Positions 1 through 7,148 of a stretch of 64,000 bases of DNA are shown here, one piece after another. The position numbers and the translations under genes are program-made. This DNA comes from Anaerolineae bacterium (GTDB lineage Bacteria; Desulfobacterota; Desulfobacteria; Desulfobacterales; ETH-SRB1). Numbering within the stretch: the stretch's first letter is position 1; the number at the start of each line of letters is the position of its first letter. The DNA lies in the NCBI GenBank assembly GCA_035529315.1, contig DATKWZ010000030.1, forward strand, positions 1 to 64,000, written 5' to 3'. Below the pieces are notes generated by a model. It saw nothing but the letters and a program-made list of their open reading frames with translations. It did not search any database and was not told where the DNA came from.

Positions 1-1
1 C

Positions 2-190
2 CTTGCCGAGCTTTATGGGGTTACTACCAAGGCTTTAAATCAGGCTGTTACCAGAAATGAACAGAGGTTTCCGCCGGATTTCATGTTCAGACTGACCAAA
101 GAAAAAAAACAGGAACTGGTCACAAATTGTGACCGGTTAGAGGTTAGAATGGGGGTCGGGCCACAGGAACATCTTGATATAATAGATTAA
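2..190 (+). pseudogene. ORF6N-domain protein, 3' part of a broken gene
   Basis: The open frame runs in from the left edge and ends at TAA 188-190. It reads [19 protein letters not shown], then [22 protein letters not shown], the conserved core of the ORF6N (KilA-N-like) DNA-binding domain of phage and mobile-element regulators. In intact relatives the domain goes on into a conserved Tyr-Ala-Phe-Thr-Glu segment. Here the similarity stops after the NCDRL residues, and the last 14 or so codons lie inside the inverted-repeat element at 148-408. The gene therefore looks truncated by that insertion. The N-terminus lies outside the window. The family is clear, but whether the protein works cannot be judged. 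Confidence 0.7.
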
Positions 191-408
191 ACATTTAAAA
201 AATGCGTCAAATAATGCATTAGAAGGGCATTTTGGGGGCCTAAAACAAACTTTTAAGAAGAAAAGTTTAAGATTTTGTTGAAATATTATTTAGCTTAAAC
301 GGCCCTTTGGGGGGGGGGGCCAAAAAGAGCCATTTAAGACGATTATAGGGGCTATTTTGGGGTTCTTTTGCAGTTATTATAGTTGGTTACTGTGGCCCGA
401 CCCCAATT
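148..408. repeat. 261-bp MITE-like element with 23-bp terminal inverted repeats
   Basis: Positions 148-170 and 386-408 are inverted copies that differ at two of 23 bases; the shared core is GGGGTCGGGCCACA. The interior is short, has no coding capacity, and includes a run of twelve or so G from about 309. The left end lies inside the ORF6N reading frame. The size and ends suggest a non-autonomous element. I found no clear target duplication, so the mobile nature is inferred. Confidence 0.5.
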
Positions 409-678
409 GTTTTGAAATGATGGTTACGGGTTGCGGCAAGAAGTCTACTATGTTATTGGGTGGTAAGAGACCTTTGTATTAGTATGGCTCAAATAGTAAG
501 GCGATTGAATCTCTCATTGGCCGGGGTGAGTCAGTTGGTAAAGCGAGGGGAGACAATAGTACAATAAAAGGGCTACAATCTCATCGATCCTTAAGCCCAA
601 ATGTGGAAATGTAGGATGTCCCCAAACTCAAGGAAATTCGATTTCCTATCAGTTTCGATAAATTTAGATAAAAACAGG
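409..678. other. Non-coding stretch left of the first attC-like site
   Basis: No open frame of useful length and no recognisable RNA were found. If the site at 679-807 is an attC, this could be a decayed cassette or the flank of the array. Confidence 0.4.
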
Positions 679-807
679 ACATAACCAGTTCATGGACTTG
701 AACAGGCTATAGCTGGGCTCTTTTTTAAGTTGCTCAGAAAATTAAAGGTCTATATTCCATTGATCAGTTTTACACTGTTTCGCCTGTCAGTCATGACATT
801 GTTATAC
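679..807 (+). other. Putative integron attC site 0
   Basis: The left core box ACATAAC (679-685) and right core box GTTATAC (801-807) bracket an imperfect palindrome. The arms ATAACCAGTTCATG and CATGACATTGTTAT pair with small bulges, as in Vibrio-repeat-type attC sites. The next gene starts 17 bp further on, behind GGAGG-like ribosome-binding sequence. The bases GTTATACGT at 801-809 recur as the inverse complement ACGTATAAC at 2646-2654, which defines the next cassette. No partner start for this site's own left box (expected GTTATGT) was found upstream. Confidence 0.5.
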
Positions 808-824
808 GTAAGGAAGGAGAACAT

Positions 825-2642
825 ATGCGGATAAAGGAGCTGTACGCACAAGATACCCTGCCGGTAGTGCTTTTCAATGTCGATAATCTTTCCGACCTGG
901 TCGTTATTGCTGGTCCCAACGGCAGTGGAAAAACACGACTCGTTTCAGCATTTATAGCCTATTTCCAAAATCTAACTGGTAATTCGGTTAAATTTGCAAT
1001 CGAGGCCACAGTAAAATCCGAAGCAGAGGACTGGGGGAAAAAAATATTGGATACCAGCAATGCCCAAGACGCACAACTCCTTAAAAAGACACTTCAACAG
1101 AATCGCAGTCGCCGAAATTTTATTAGTAGCATTCTTTATTACGAAAGCAACCGCACTATTCAGAAGATCCAACCGCTCGCATACCAATGGGAGATGCCAG
1201 ATCCATTTGAAGAGAAAGTATCCTGGAACCTTACCTATGGCGGATTAGCTGGACGTTTTCAAGATACACTACACTCTATTTTTAGGAAGATTCAAAATCA
1301 AAAAACATCGATTGCAAATAGAGCAATAACCCTTAGGCAACAGGGCCATGCCTCTATGAACCTCGAATTTACTGACCCCCTCGATCCTTTCAGAGAAGCA
1401 TTTTTCAAGCTACTTGGCCCTAAAGAACTAGTTAGGGCTGATTTACAGGCCAACACTCTACGATTTCGTCTCAATAATAATGAATATAATATCAATGCGT
1501 TAAGTGCTGGTGAGCGAGAAGTCTTGAATGTCACGTTTGATTTCTTACTTAGGTGCCCGTCTGATTGCATAATATTTTTTGACGAACCAGAATTACATCT
1601 GCATCCAGAGCTTTCATCTAAGCTCATCAGTACGCTAAAAAGCATTGGCAAAAACAATCAGTTTTTTCTTTGTTCCCACTCTCCAGACATAATATCTTCT
1701 TCATTAGAAGATACAGTCGTTTTCTTAACTCCCCCCCGAGGCGACGGCTCTAATCAAGCTGTCGTGTTAAAGCCAGACGATGAATCAACTGAGGCACTCA
1801 ACCGCCTGGGTCACTCTGTTGGAGTAGTTTCATTAGGTAAAAAGATTGTGCTAATTGAAGGAACTGACGCAAGTCTTGATAAACAGACCTATGTTCATCT
1901 ATTAAAAAATAGGTACCCAAATCTTGTTCTTTTGCCAAGCGGCGGAAAGGGAAATCTGAGTGCATTTGATCAGATTGCCGAAACGGTACTTAACCGTTCG
2001 ATTTGGGGCATTGATTTTTATATGCTGGCAGATCGCGACGCAGTTTCCGATGGGGCAAGTCTCGAGGCTAAAGCACCAGGACGGTTTCGGTTTCTTTCAA
2101 GATACCATTTGGAAAACTACTTCTTAGATGAAAAAGTTTTAGCCGAAGTATTCAGAAACATGGAGCCCGATGACTCCTGGTTGTGTGATCCAGCAGAGAT
2201 TTCAGCCGTTCTTTTGGAAATAGCGCGTGATCATTTGCCTTATGCTGTGGCGCTAACCCTTGCTGGCGAAAAACGTAGGACAGCAGGAAACATTGATATC
2301 ATGTTGAAGGGTTGCCAAAGACAGACCAAGGAAAATATGGCTGAGGAATTTGCCAACAGGTGTAGATTTGAGATTGATCGGATTACAACTGCCTTGAACG
2401 CCGAACAAGTGTCAAAATCCTGTACGTCTGTATATGAAAAACTTGAAAGGTCAATGAAAAAAAACGACGAGTTTTGGAAAAGGGATATTCCAGGAAAGCC
2501 AATTTTCAAAACCTTTTGTAGTAAAGCAAAAATGCCGGAGGGGCGCCTGAAAACTCTTTATATTCAAAAAGCTGAAGGCATGAGCTCGAACCCTTTCAGA
2601 GAGATAATAGAGATTTTTGGTCAATTTGCTGGTAATGAATAG
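825..2642 (+). CDS. AAA ATPase with C-terminal TOPRIM-like/DUF4435-type domain
   Basis: This is a 605-residue SMC/OLD-like ATPase. Walker A GPNGSGKT is at 30-37, the ABC-type signature LSAGE at 226-230, Walker B IIFFDEPE at 249-256 and the switch SHSPD at 284-288. The C-terminal half has a TOPRIM-like pattern, with E344 in LIEGTD and a D402-x-D404 pair. OLD-family and related ATPase-TOPRIM proteins act in DNA cleavage and phage exclusion, so defence is the likely role, though not shown. The ATG follows a strong AAGGAAGGAG ribosome-binding site. The gene sits alone between two attC-like sites, as a single-gene cassette. It could instead be a housekeeping repair nuclease, which is less likely in this setting. 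Confidence 0.75.
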   Translation: MRIKELYAQDTLPVVLFNVDNLSDLVVIAGPNGSGKTRLVSAFIAYFQNLTGNSVKFAIEATVKSEAEDWGKKILDTSNAQDAQLLKKTLQQNRSRRNFISSILYYESNRTIQKIQPLAYQWEMPDPFEEKVSWNLTYGGLAGRFQDTLHSIFRKIQNQKTSIANRAITLRQQGHASMNLEFTDPLDPFREAFFKLLGPKELVRADLQANTLRFRLNNNEYNINALSAGEREVLNVTFDFLLRCPSDCIIFFDEPELHLHPELSSKLISTLKSIGKNNQFFLCSHSPDIISSSLEDTVVFLTPPRGDGSNQAVVLKPDDESTEALNRLGHSVGVVSLGKKIVLIEGTDASLDKQTYVHLLKNRYPNLVLLPSGGKGNLSAFDQIAETVLNRSIWGIDFYMLADRDAVSDGASLEAKAPGRFRFLSRYHLENYFLDEKVLAEVFRNMEPDDSWLCDPAEISAVLLEIARDHLPYAVALTLAGEKRRTAGNIDIMLKGCQRQTKENMAEEFANRCRFEIDRITTALNAEQVSKSCTSVYEKLERSMKKNDEFWKRDIPGKPIFKTFCSKAKMPEGRLKTLYIQKAEGMSSNPFREIIEIFGQFAGNE

Positions 2643-2647
2643 CAAAC

Positions 2648-2724
2648 GTATAACAACAGTGTCAACCAGACGGCGAGAAGTGCGGCGGCTTAGCGGACAT
2701 GTTCAGTAGTGCCGCTGGTTACCC
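2648..2724 (+). other. Putative integron attC site 1
   Basis: Left box GTATAAC (2648-2654) and right box GTTACCC (2718-2724) enclose a partly self-complementary stretch in which CAGTGTC pairs with GCCGCTG. The left box with two flanking bases, ACGTATAAC, is the exact inverse complement of GTTATACGT at 801-809, the start of the preceding unit. That is the expected relation for the two ends of one excisable cassette. Confidence 0.65.
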
Positions 2725-2726
2725 TT

Positions 2727-3341
2727 ATGTGTAGCTATCGTGGAGAAGATATGGGTATAGAATTACTTTCTGACTTTATTAGAGAAAATTATGAGGCGCA
2801 TGAATGGAAACATGCCTGTGCCATTTTAAAGGAAGATTTTACAGATGAATGGAATGACATAATATCCGTCTTAGAGGCTTTTCGTTTAAAAAAGAGTTGG
2901 ATAACAACTCCTGGTGGAAGGAAATCGAAGGTTTCTGGATTTATCGATGGCTATCTTTACAATAAAGGTTGGATTGAAAAAGAATTCGCAACCAAAGTAA
3001 CTGTTGATGATCATACAATGGATACCCCAACTCATAAAATAGATTGTTTTAAAAATAGAGTTGCATTGGAAATTGAATGGAATAACAAAGATCCCTTCTA
3101 TGATAGAGATTTAAATAATTTTAGACTGCTTTTTGATCTTCGTGCAATTAGTGTTGGTGTGATTATAACACGCTGTGATAACCTTCAAAACATTTTTAAT
3201 GATTTGGGGAGAGGCTCATCTTATGGAGCTTCTACAACGCATATGGGCAAACTGCTTCCGAGAATTGAAGGTGGCAGTGGTGCTGGCTGCCCTATTGTGG
3301 TTTTTGGAATTTCAAAATCTCTTTATGTGGAGGATATGTAA
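2727..3341 (+). CDS. BglII/BstYI-family type II restriction endonuclease
   Basis: The protein is about 204 residues and is predicted to cut DNA at a GATC-containing site, as BglII (AGATCT) and BstYI (RGATCY) do. The catalytic pattern D106, E115, E117, in IDCFKNRVALEIEW, has the same spacing (+9, +11) as the Asp-Glu-Gln of BglII and BstYI, with Glu in the Gln position. Conserved blocks DLNNFRLLFDLRAISVGVII and YGASTTHMGKLLPRIEGG follow. ATG 2727 was chosen because it lies two bases after the upstream core box, as is common in cassettes. GTG 2709 in the same frame and ATG 2751, behind GGAG, are alternatives. The methyltransferase gene follows after 2 bp. Family assignment is firm; specificity is inferred. 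Confidence 0.8.
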   Translation: MCSYRGEDMGIELLSDFIRENYEAHEWKHACAILKEDFTDEWNDIISVLEAFRLKKSWITTPGGRKSKVSGFIDGYLYNKGWIEKEFATKVTVDDHTMDTPTHKIDCFKNRVALEIEWNNKDPFYDRDLNNFRLLFDLRAISVGVIITRCDNLQNIFNDLGRGSSYGASTTHMGKLLPRIEGGSGAGCPIVVFGISKSLYVEDM

Positions 3342-3343
3342 TT

Positions 3344-3994
3344 ATGAATGCGTCAGATGATTTATTACATTTTATTGGTAAAAGAAAGTTTTCTACAATA
3401 CTTGCAGATCCACCTTGGCAGTTTCAGAACCGTACAGGTAAAATGGCCCCAGAACATAAACGGTTATCACGTTATTCAACAATGAAATTACAAGAAATAA
3501 AAGACCTGCCTGTAGAAGCAATTGCTGAAGAAAGAGCACATCTTTATTTGTGGGTTCCAAATGCACTCTTGGCAGAAGGTATGCAAGTAATGGAAAACTG
3601 GGGATTTAAATATAAAACAAATCTGATCTGGTATAAAATAAGGAAGGATGGTGGTCCTGACAGGAGAGGGGTTGGATTTTATTTCAGGAATGTGACGGAA
3701 ATGATTTTGTTTGGTGTTCGCGGGAAAAATATTAGAACTTTACAACCAGGAAGAAGTCAGGAAAATATTATATCATCGCGCAAAAGAGAACATAGCCGGA
3801 AACCAGATGAACAGTACGATATAATCGAATCTTGCAGTTGGGGTCCATATTTAGAACTTTTTGGAAGAGGAACAAAAAAAGGATGGATTACTTGGGGTAA
3901 TCAATCTGAAGAATATACTCCAGATTGGGCAACATATTCAAATCACTCTCAAACAGGGAAAGTCATACCGTTTGAAAAAGTTAAGGCCGGGTGA
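3344..3994 (+). CDS. MT-A70-family adenine-N6 DNA methyltransferase
   Basis: This 216-residue protein has the MT-A70 catalytic motif DPPW at 22-25 and the family blocks HLYLWVPNALL and GFKYKTNLIWYK. The C-terminal part reads SRKREHSRKPDEQYDIIE, then ELFGRGTKKGWITWGNQ, as in bacterial MT-A70 enzymes that methylate adenine in DNA. It starts 2 bp after the nuclease gene, so the two are surely co-transcribed and probably translationally coupled. The obvious role is to protect the host sites from the neighbouring BglII/BstYI-type nuclease. It is one of two methyltransferases of different classes in the cluster. Whether both see the same site is unknown. Confidence 0.85.
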   Translation: MNASDDLLHFIGKRKFSTILADPPWQFQNRTGKMAPEHKRLSRYSTMKLQEIKDLPVEAIAEERAHLYLWVPNALLAEGMQVMENWGFKYKTNLIWYKIRKDGGPDRRGVGFYFRNVTEMILFGVRGKNIRTLQPGRSQENIISSRKREHSRKPDEQYDIIESCSWGPYLELFGRGTKKGWITWGNQSEEYTPDWATYSNHSQTGKVIPFEKVKAG

Positions 3995-4072
3995 AAGATG
4001 AAACATAAAAAGAAGGTTTTAAAACGGGGAAGCAACTATATTCGACCTTTGCAGAGGTTATGACAATATTTT

Positions 4073-4942
4073 ATGAGATATTATATTGCCAATGATTTAA
4101 ACATATTTGATTTTGATCAACGGTTTGAAATTGCTGAAAGCAGTCTTGCGCCATTTTATTATGATGTTGCGAATAAAATTAAATTATATAATTTAGATAC
4201 ATTCTCATTTTTCCCACATATACCAGACAATTGTGTCGATCTGATCTTTGCAGATCCGCCCTATTTTTTATCATCCGGCGGTATAACGTGTCGCAGTGGG
4301 AAAAGGGTATGTGTAAATAAGGGGAAGTGGGATAAATCACGCAGCATTGAATCTGTTCATAATTTCAATAAAAAATGGTTGATAGAAATTAAGCGAATTC
4401 TGAAAGCAAATGGTACAATTTGGGTTTGTGGTACATTTCATAATATATTCTCAGTTGGCTTTGCCTTGCAGGAGTTAGACTTTAAAATATTAAACAATAT
4501 CGTCTGGGAAAAGCAAGACCCTCCTCCAAATTTAACCCAAAAATATTTTACTCATGCTTCTGAGCATCTTATTTGGGCATCAAAAACAAAGCATTCAAAA
4601 CATACTTTTAATTATGATATGCTCAAAACTATCTCAAATGGGAAACCAATGAAATCTGTATGGAGAGATATCTGGGAAATGCCATCAGCTGATAAGTCTG
4701 AAAAACTTTTTGGAAAACATCCAACACAAAAGCCGGAAGAAGTTGTTAAAAGAGCTATAATAGCATCCAGTAATATTAACGATTTAGTATTCGATCCCTT
4801 TTGCGGGAGTGGCACAACGGGAGTTGTGTGTAAAAAACTAAATCGAAAATTTGTTGGTATTGATAATGAGATAGCGTATTTGAATATAGCCCAAAAAAGA
4901 TTAAAGGCGACAATCAATGATGTTAAATATACTTCGTTTTAG
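4073..4942 (+). CDS. DpnA-like beta-class adenine-N6 DNA methyltransferase
   Basis: The 289-residue protein has motif IV DPPY at 61-64 ahead of motif I FDPFCGSGTTG at 240-250, the order of beta-class amino-methyltransferases. The blocks FADPPYFLSSGGI, GKWDKS, HNFNKKWL, ILNNIVW and GKHPTQKPE closely resemble the DpnA (M.DpnIIB) group, which methylates adenine in GATC. That agrees with a GATC-core specificity for the nuclease at 2727-3341. A short gap of 78 bp separates it from the MT-A70 gene. GTTATGA at 4057-4063 looks like a cassette core box just ahead of the ATG, so the gene may be its own cassette. Function is well supported; specificity is by analogy. Confidence 0.88.
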   Translation: MRYYIANDLNIFDFDQRFEIAESSLAPFYYDVANKIKLYNLDTFSFFPHIPDNCVDLIFADPPYFLSSGGITCRSGKRVCVNKGKWDKSRSIESVHNFNKKWLIEIKRILKANGTIWVCGTFHNIFSVGFALQELDFKILNNIVWEKQDPPPNLTQKYFTHASEHLIWASKTKHSKHTFNYDMLKTISNGKPMKSVWRDIWEMPSADKSEKLFGKHPTQKPEEVVKRAIIASSNINDLVFDPFCGSGTTGVVCKKLNRKFVGIDNEIAYLNIAQKRLKATINDVKYTSF

Positions 4943-4967
4943 AATATTTTGATTGTTGGAAACCTGC

Positions 4968-5027
4968 ACATAACAATGGCATGAACACGGATTTTAAAAT
5001 GCTGGCGCATTTTAAAACCGGTTATAT
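4968..5027 (+). other. Putative integron attC site 2
   Basis: Left box ACATAAC (4968-4974) and right box GTTATAT (5021-5027) flank a strong hairpin, CGGATTTTAAAATGC pairing with GCATTTTAAAACCGG. The total length of 60 bp is near the smallest usual attC size. The left box does not match the unit start at 2718 (GTTACCC), but it matches GTTATGA at 4057 in six of seven bases when reversed. The site may thus close a cassette holding only the gene at 4073-4942. Confidence 0.5.
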
Positions 5028-5047
5028 TTACAAAACTTGGAGGCCAT

Positions 5048-6160
5048 ATGGACGAAACAAGGCTATGGAAAATAGTTGGGAGCAATTCCCAAGAGCTTAA
5101 TGTTGAACGCATTCAGAATGTCAAGGAAACTGAAACGGAGAACCAACTCGAGGAAGTAATTACCCGCTGTCCAAATTTATTGATGAAAGATTTAAAGCTT
5201 ATTGGTCGTCAAACTGATACTGCTGGCGGCCCCTTAGATTTACTTGGTGTAGATGGTGATGGTCAATTGGTCGTTTTCGAACTAAAACGAGGCACCCTTA
5301 CAAGAGAAGCCGTAGCTCAAATAGTAGATTATTCTTCATACTTAGCCTCACTTGAACCTAAAGAATTATCAGAACACATTTCTCCTCGCTCTGGAAATTT
5401 AGGTATCGAAAAAATTGAAAATTTTCTTATCTGGTACCAAGAACAGTTTGGAAGAAATTTCACAGAAGTTCAAAGACCAAGAATGGTTTTAGTTGGCTTA
5501 GGCGCGGATGAAAAAACAAAAAGAATGGTTTCTTTCATGTCTGAAGGTGATCTCGATATTTCTTTGATAACCTTTCATGGGTTCAGGAAAGGTGATGAAG
5601 TCTTTTTGGCACGGCAAGTAGATGTCCAGTCAAGGCCCCAACTTCCTTCTACTATCTACACTAAAAAGAGCAATCTCGAAAAGTTGAAACATAATGTCCA
5701 GGAACTTAGATTAGAAGAATATTATTACAATATAGCCTCATTTTTCCGGAATCAATTTCCTGCTGCCTATGAATGGCCAAACCCAGGTGGGTATTCTTAT
5801 TCTTTGCCGGAGTTGACGGACACCGGTAATCAATCAAATAGAGTTTATGTTGCCCTGTATGTTTATCAGGGGAAGCCGGGCTGTGTTCAGATTTATTTGC
5901 ATGAGCGGGCATTGAAGGCTGCTTCTTCAAGCTTATCTGACTTTAAAGATAGTATTCATAATAGCATGATTCCGAAAAAGGATGGGAGTTGTGAAATTTG
6001 GGTTAAGTCAAATAGTGATTGGAAAAAAATCAAAGTTCATTTTGGGAAATTATGCCCGGCAATATTAGAGGGTTGGAAGAGAACGCGTGAACAACAATCA
6101 AAAGATGAATTTGAGGCAACTGAATCAATCAGTGATAGCGAAGACCAATCTGAAGCTTAG
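5048..6160 (+). CDS. NucS-like (DUF91) endonuclease-domain protein
   Basis: The protein has 370 residues. Residues 25-110 form a PD-(D/E)xK nuclease core of the NucS/DUF91 type: GGPLDLLGVD with D64, then VFELKRG with E78 and K80, preceded by a helix with E31 and E35 and followed by AVAQIVDYSSYL. Archaeal and actinobacterial NucS cleaves mismatched or branched DNA, but this protein lacks the clear N-terminal NucS domain. Its C-terminal 200 residues are not recognised, though EYYYNIASFFRNQFP resembles tails seen in DUF4268-type nucleases. A defence or DNA-repair nuclease is the best guess. It stands alone between two attC-like sites; the ATG follows GGAGG at a short distance. Confidence 0.65.
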   Translation: MDETRLWKIVGSNSQELNVERIQNVKETETENQLEEVITRCPNLLMKDLKLIGRQTDTAGGPLDLLGVDGDGQLVVFELKRGTLTREAVAQIVDYSSYLASLEPKELSEHISPRSGNLGIEKIENFLIWYQEQFGRNFTEVQRPRMVLVGLGADEKTKRMVSFMSEGDLDISLITFHGFRKGDEVFLARQVDVQSRPQLPSTIYTKKSNLEKLKHNVQELRLEEYYYNIASFFRNQFPAAYEWPNPGGYSYSLPELTDTGNQSNRVYVALYVYQGKPGCVQIYLHERALKAASSSLSDFKDSIHNSMIPKKDGSCEIWVKSNSDWKKIKVHFGKLCPAILEGWKRTREQQSKDEFEATESISDSEDQSEA

Positions 6161-6191
6161 AACCAGACGCATAACTACCCAAATACATAGC

Positions 6192-6317
6192 ATATAACAA
6201 CGCCATTCACTCAGATGGGCAGGGTCGTGCGGTTTGAGTTTTTTACCAGTTTTTATGTTTACTTGCTATTTACAAAGACCTGTTTTCCCTGCCCACTGGT
6301 GATGGCGGGCGTTGGCG
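6192..6317 (+). other. Putative integron attC site 3 (Vibrio-repeat-like)
   Basis: This 126-bp palindrome has left box ATATAAC (6192-6198) and right box GTTGGCG (6311-6317). The arms AACAACGCCATTCAC and GTGATGGCGGGCGTT, and inside them GGGCAGGG and CCCTGCCC, pair with a few extra-helical bases. TATAACAACGCC at one end and GGCGGGCGTT at the other closely echo the Vibrio cholerae repeat. The left box is the exact inverse complement of the unit start GTTATAT at 5021-5027. Confidence 0.75.
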
Positions 6318-6332
6318 AGCGAATAAAGTGAT

Positions 6333-7052
6333 ATGACAGAAAAGATTCCTGCAGAAACAGTATTGAATACATATCAACGGATTGAGGATTCGCTTCACCG
6401 TGTCCTTCAGGTTGTTCCATATTGCGAAACCCATAAGCAAGTTTGGTCTGATTACCTTGTGACAGTCATTTTAGAAGCATGCAGTCTCCTCGACTCCTTA
6501 TGGCGCGCGCAATCCTGGCAATCATCCTGTGTACAAAACGCCAAAAAAAGGAATGATCTTAAGATGCTCGATTATTTCAAATATTATGGTGAATATATGG
6601 AGCCGAGGTGGGTAGTTTTTTGGGCCGAAGAACCTGTAATGAAATATCCATACAAAGGGTGGTCCAAAACGGGACAATATAAAACGAAAGATGACCAGGC
6701 CTTTCTTGATTGGTGGACTGCCTACAACAGTATTAAGCATGACCGTTTACAAAACAGGACTGAAGCAACATTACATACAGCGGTTAGAACTGTTAGTGCC
6801 CTTTTCTTGGCAATACTAAGATGCGAGGATTGTCGTACTGCAATTCTACAAGCAGGCTGGCTCACCGGAGAACGCGATAGGCCAGAGTGTTACTTAGGTG
6901 AGGACTCACCAAGCGACAAAGAGGCTTTTGTAGCAGCGGAGACAAAGCTTTTTACGTATGCAGTTGGGTGGGGCAAAGAACCTGTGCCAAAAAGAAAGCA
7001 ATGGCCTGGCCCTGCTAGTGAAAGGTTTCTTCGGTGGTTTTATCAAAAATGA
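6333..7052 (+). CDS. Unknown protein with a YNxxKHxR motif (HEPN-like)
   Basis: I do not recognise this 239-residue protein. It is rich in aromatic residues and has no signal peptide or membrane segment. The motif YNSIKHDR at 131-138 resembles the Lys-His-x-Arg signature in several HEPN-like families of defence and toxin proteins, and the flanking segments look helical. The gene is a lone unit between attC-like sites, with the ATG 22 bp after the core box and only weak ribosome-binding sequence. By company it is a candidate defence or toxin-antitoxin component, but nothing in the sequence proves this. Confidence 0.5.
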   Translation: MTEKIPAETVLNTYQRIEDSLHRVLQVVPYCETHKQVWSDYLVTVILEACSLLDSLWRAQSWQSSCVQNAKKRNDLKMLDYFKYYGEYMEPRWVVFWAEEPVMKYPYKGWSKTGQYKTKDDQAFLDWWTAYNSIKHDRLQNRTEATLHTAVRTVSALFLAILRCEDCRTAILQAGWLTGERDRPECYLGEDSPSDKEAFVAAETKLFTYAVGWGKEPVPKRKQWPGPASERFLRWFYQK

Positions 7053-7056
7053 TAAT

Positions 7057-7113
7057 CGCCAACCAGGCAATACAGCCGATCGCTAACGCTCCGGCTGATT
7101 TGCGTCGTTAGCG
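7057..7113 (+). other. Putative integron attC site 4 (57 bp)
   Basis: Left box CGCCAAC (7057-7063) and right box GTTAGCG (7107-7113). The 18-bp arms AACCAGGCAATACAGCCG and CGGCTGATTTGCGTCGTT pair at 14 of 18 positions around a short loop. The length is that of the classic short attC. The left box is the exact inverse complement of the start of this unit, GTTGGCG at 6311-6317, and the match extends to eight bases. Confidence 0.75.
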
Positions 7114-7148
7114 CTTTAAGTACAAATTACGCGAAAAGGAGTATCTGA

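Noticed and set aside
148..408. Inverted repeat considered as another attC site
   Set aside because: It has long, nearly perfect 23-bp ends and no AAC/GTT core boxes in the right place; it looks like a MITE.
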